NCBI GenBank assembly: GCA_054661495.1
Contig: BAAFSQ010000168.1
Span: 1-21,956 of the forward strand
DNA from: Zygophlyctis sp. KS116
Taxonomy: Eukaryota; Chytridiomycota
DNA length: 21,956 bases
Direction of reading: 5' to 3'
Made by a program: the position numbers and the translations under genes. Below are positions 19,121-21,956 of this stretch, piece by piece. Within the stretch, counting starts at the first letter, position 1. Every line of letters starts with the position of its first letter. The notes beneath the pieces are model-generated. The model worked only from the letters and a program-made list of their open reading frames with translations. It did not search any database and was not told the DNA's origin.

Positions 19121-19506
19121 TTAAAACAAAAGACGTTGCCTTTCCTCTAGTTTGGAAGTTAACCATTCAGTTAATTCCCTTGGAGACTGCAGATCTCGGG
19201 ATTCATGACTAATGTCAAGACTATTAAATTACCACATATCAAGATTATTCATTGCAGTAATCTCCAACTCTTGCAAACATTCAAAATAAATAGATTTTCT
19301 AACGCATAATTTTATGATAGAAATTACCGTGTCCAATGATCCAATCCGCAATCAGTTGAAAAATTAGAATCTAAAGACAAGGACTTGTCGTCATGAAATT
19401 CTAAAATTTTTGAAAAAACAGTTTCGGTGACTTGTGTTTTATCAAACATTGGGGCCGGCGCTTGCTTGACAATGCCATAGTGCCGCTTAATCAATGACTT
19501 GAACAT
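19121..19506 (-). CDS. ACP-fold mitochondrial protein without the attachment serine
   Basis: Exons 19506-19328, 19298-19233 and 19208-19121 (introns 29 and 24 nt) give 110 residues. A basic N-terminus (MFKSLIKRHYGIVKQAPAP) suggests matrix targeting. The segment LSLDSNFSTDCGLDHW aligns with [14 protein letters not shown] of the ACP encoded at 15278. Later CLQELEI and ESRDLQSPRELTEWL align with its helix 2 and helix 3. The pantetheine Ser is His here, so it should not carry acyl chains. A structural ACP-like subunit, for example a mitoribosomal mL50-type protein or a complex I-associated one, is possible. Exon 1 is clear. The downstream splicing is my inference, and a 12-nt intron would also keep frame at the second junction. 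Confidence 0.55.
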
Positions 19507-19578
19507 TTCAATTTTTTACAGGTCCAGGGTAATGTCAAACGCTAAAATCGAAAAACGCGAAGGGTTTATTCACGACTA

Positions 19579-21372
19579 CTAGGGTGTGAGACGCTTTGGG
19601 TCTCTTGGGAACAGACTTGTTTTCCTAATATTTCCCAAGTTCAGATATAACATTACTACTCTTTCTAATCCAATTCCACCTCCTGCATGGGGAGGAGCTC
19701 CAAATTTAAATGCATCTAGATAGGGTTGAATAGTATCAAGTGCAATTCCATGAGAAATCGCGGATTTTTCCAAGAATTCGGCATCATGAATTCTTTGAGC
19801 TCCAGAGAGTATTTCTTCTCCTCTGATAAAGAAATCATAGGAATTAGAATAATTCTAAAAGTTTATTAGAGTAAAGTTTACCTTGTTTTTAGGATCAGGC
19901 ATTGTATAAAATGGTCTAACTGCTAATGGGAACTTGTCTAAAATATAAAAATCAGTCTTGAATTTTTCTTTTACAAGACGTCCAAGGACCCTTTCAGATT
20001 CAGTACTATAATTATGGTAAATTTAATATTTTACTTACCTTAAATCATCAAAATCTCCAATTTCTATTCCTGCGTCACGAAGCATTTTGATCGCATCAAC
20101 ATATTCCAAAATTAATGTTTTTGGAAGATACTTGAAATCTTCAAAAGGGTATTGACGCTGAATAGCTTCAATTTCTTTACTGTATCTGGTTTCTAAACCT
20201 TGAAAAATTGAGACAAATAATTCTCCCAAAAGTTCCAAAACTTCATGATAATGTTCATCAAAAGCCATTTCGAGATCTAAACCAATAAATTCAGTCATAT
20301 GACGATGAGTTTGAGAATTTTCAGCCCGAAATACTATTGTAAGTTACTTAAAAGTACCTGGTGCAATTTCAAAAACTCTTTCAAAGTCTGAACAAATCAC
20401 CATTTGTTTATATAACTGAGGAGACTGAGCAAGATAAGCAAAATCTTAAAAAAGTCAATTTAATACTACAATACCTTTAAAATATGGTAATTTAAAGACA
20501 TTTGCTCCACCTTCACTAGCAGCACCAATTAATTTTGGAGAATGAATTTCCATAAATCCACAATTTTCAAGAAAATCCCTAAATAGTTTGCATACACCTG
20601 CTTGAATTTTGAAAATTGCTTGATTAGTAATTGTTCTCAAGTCTATTACTCGATGATTAAGTCTAGTATCTAAATTAACTCTACTAAAACCAGAATCTTC
20701 TGTAAATTCCGGCTCTGGTCTTGAAGCATCATCCAAAGTAAATGGCAAACGAGCCGCTTCACTTATTACATGAATCTTTTCCTTTTAACCACTTTCAAAA
20801 ACTCTACCTGCAACAATTTCAATTCATACTGTTGTACAGTACATCCCTTTACCAAACAAGCAGCGTTTAACAGTATACCTTCAATTCTAATCAAGGACTC
20901 ATCCGAAATACTTATCTTAGTTTAATCAATATACCCTGTAGCAAACTTGAGCATCTGCTTACTAATCTGATCATTATCATCCACAGTTAAGATCGACTGA
21001 ATAGTATCTAAGCGTTGACGTAAATTCAAAAACAGCATTTTCGCACCGACTGGTCTCTTTGAATGTACTCTAGCAATCATTTCAATTTTCAAATCGATAT
21101 CAGAGTCTGAAATTTTAGCAATCTTTAAGTATTTTTTTCCTATTGATTAAGAATTTGAGTCACATACCCGATCTTTGATCTGATTGATTCATTTCCAGTT
21201 TTCCATATTTCCCAACAGAAACATCCACAGAAGCAGCGTCCCGAGCGGCCTTTTCAGCAGCCAATCTAGCGGCAACTTCAGCCTTTTTGGCCTCTTTTTC
21301 CTTTTCCTTTGCCAACTTTTTAAGAGCAGATTTAGATAATTCTTTAGGCTCTGCAGTGTTTTCTTTCTCCAT
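19579..21372 (-). CDS. DPS1: Aspartyl-tRNA synthetase, cytosolic
   Basis: Eight exons: 21372-21168, 21139-20935, 20910-20808, 20781-20475, 20444-20358, 20333-20039, 20005-19882 and 19854-19579 (introns 24-33 nt), giving 533 residues. A Lys/Ala/Glu-rich eukaryotic N-terminal helix ([20 protein letters not shown]) precedes the OB-fold tRNA-binding domain. The class II core has motif 1 around [33 protein letters not shown], motif 2 [19 protein letters not shown], and motif 3 [14 protein letters not shown] ending RDPKRLTP. It charges tRNA-Asp in the cytosol. The start is the first ATG; an upstream in-frame TTG is not used. Motif spacing and the C-terminus are the same as in the yeast protein. Confidence 0.96.
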
Positions 21373-21569
21373 TTTTAAGAAACGCAAGGGTTATTGGCCC
21401 AAAGTCTTAACTCTTTCATTGAAGATTGACACTGCAACCGACCAATGACTGTCACCAATTAATGACTGCCAACCGACCAATGACTGTCATTATGTTGGCA
21501 TTTTGTGAGAAATTGTATTTTGACATTTGGGTATAAAACCGGACAAAATGTTAATTATTCAGACTTGAC
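21373..21569. promoter_or_regulatory. Divergent promoter with CCAAT-type repeats and a mini-ORF
   Basis: The 20-mer CAACCGACCAATGACTGTCA is perfectly repeated at 21435-21454 and 21470-21489, 35 bases apart, with a partial copy (CCAATTAATGACTG) between them. Each copy carries a CCAAT box. GGGTATAAAA follows at 21528-21537, then CGGACAAAATG. That ATG (21548) opens a six-codon mini-ORF (MLIIQT) ending at 21568, one base before the ATG of the secreted protein. Confidence 0.6.
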
Positions 21570-21956
21570 ATGTTTAAGAATCTTTTGATATATGCATTAG
21601 TAGTGCTCATGGTGGTTGGTGGTCCAGTTCACAAATCAGGTATGGATGGTGTCTACTTATTAATAGATGGTGTTATCAAACATAAATCTGAAAAGAAATC
21701 TCTAGACTCTATCAGGATTAAAAGTAAAAAGGTTACTGGTTATTCTAAACACGATGAATTAATTTCTAAAGAAACTGTTGAAAAGAAGAGTCATGTTAGG
21801 AAATCTTCAAAGCGTAGATCAGGAAAATGTCTTTGGAGATCCTCAAAGCGCAGATCAGGAAAAGGTATATTTAATAATTTCTTAATGCATTATAGGAAAA
21901 GGAGTCAAGAAATCTTCAAAGCGCAGATCAGGAAAAGGAGTCAAGAAATCTTCAAA
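21570..21956 (+). CDS. Secreted Lys/Arg-rich tandem-repeat protein (3' end outside window)
   Basis: Exon 1 is 21570-21864, then a 31-nt intron (21865-21895) and a second exon that leaves the window. The N-terminus MFKNLLIYALVVLMVVGGPV is a good signal peptide. A Lys/Ser-rich region follows, then repeats of KSSKRRSGK, which after splicing become an 11-residue unit (KSSKRRSGKGV, 33 bases). DNA copies in exon 2 are identical, so the array is young or homogenised. The unspliced frame reads nonsense after 21864. The repeats are strongly cationic and contain KRR patches. A cell-wall, spore or host-directed secreted protein is possible; no homologue is known to me. Confidence 0.7.
   Translation, partial: MFKNLLIYALVVLMVVGGPVHKSGMDGVYLLIDGVIKHKSEKKSLDSIRIKSKKVTGYSKHDELISKETVEKKSHVRKSSKRRSGKCLWRSSKRRSGKGIFNNFLMHYRKRSQEIFKAQIRKRSQEIFK

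Overview
The window is AT-rich, tightly packed nuclear DNA from a flagellated eukaryote. Nearly every gene is cut by very small GT-AG introns, mostly 23-33 nt, which I placed by matching conserved protein families. The gene set is fungus-like (cap-binding protein 20, NDUFB4-type complex I subunit, eS19, TFIIE-beta). It also has genes found only in organisms with motile cilia (IFT56, DNAAF3, FAM227 family). A zoosporic fungus or close relative (chytrid, aphelid or rozellid grade) fits best. The complex I subunit argues against lineages that have lost complex I. I cannot name the species.

Layout. 1-89 is the tail of an unknown gene. 199-762 is calcineurin B, tail-to-tail with an NDUFB4-like gene (1065-771, minus). 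1297-2349 is an SLC35/TPT-type transporter. 2350-5194 is the loosest part: an orphan copy of a promoter plus start codon, a type II membrane glycosyltransferase-like gene (minus), a RING-only SIAH-like gene (minus) and a small integrase-like fragment. 5195-5849 is CBP20. 5930-7309 is a PHD-MYST histone acetyltransferase, whose stop codon overlaps that of an unrecognised minus gene (7785-7306). 7828-9681 is IFT56 and 9686-13205 is topoisomerase III with five GRF zinc fingers. 14653-13212 (minus) is DNAAF3. 14905-15228 is a small coiled-coil protein, 15278-15647 mitochondrial acyl carrier protein, 15766-16473 TFIIE-beta and 16947-16501 (minus) ribosomal protein eS19. A 0.4-kb minisatellite of an 11-bp TATA-like unit follows. 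17494-19120 is a FAM227 protein, 19506-19121 (minus) an ACP-like protein lacking the attachment serine, and 21372-19579 (minus) cytosolic aspartyl-tRNA synthetase. 21570 to the end is a secreted, very basic repeat protein that runs off the window.

The genes are mostly unrelated housekeeping genes, not an operon or cassette. Two themes recur. Three cilium genes lie within about 12 kb (IFT transport, dynein arm preassembly, FAM227). Three mitochondrial proteins are present (complex I subunit, ACP, Ser-less ACP-like). I found no rRNA, tRNA, CRISPR or intact mobile element. The most interesting points are the duplicated CBP20 promoter/start, the altered TOPRIM motif and five GRF fingers of topoisomerase III, the Ser-less ACP paralogue, overlapping or abutting stop codons of convergent genes, and the TATA-unit array.
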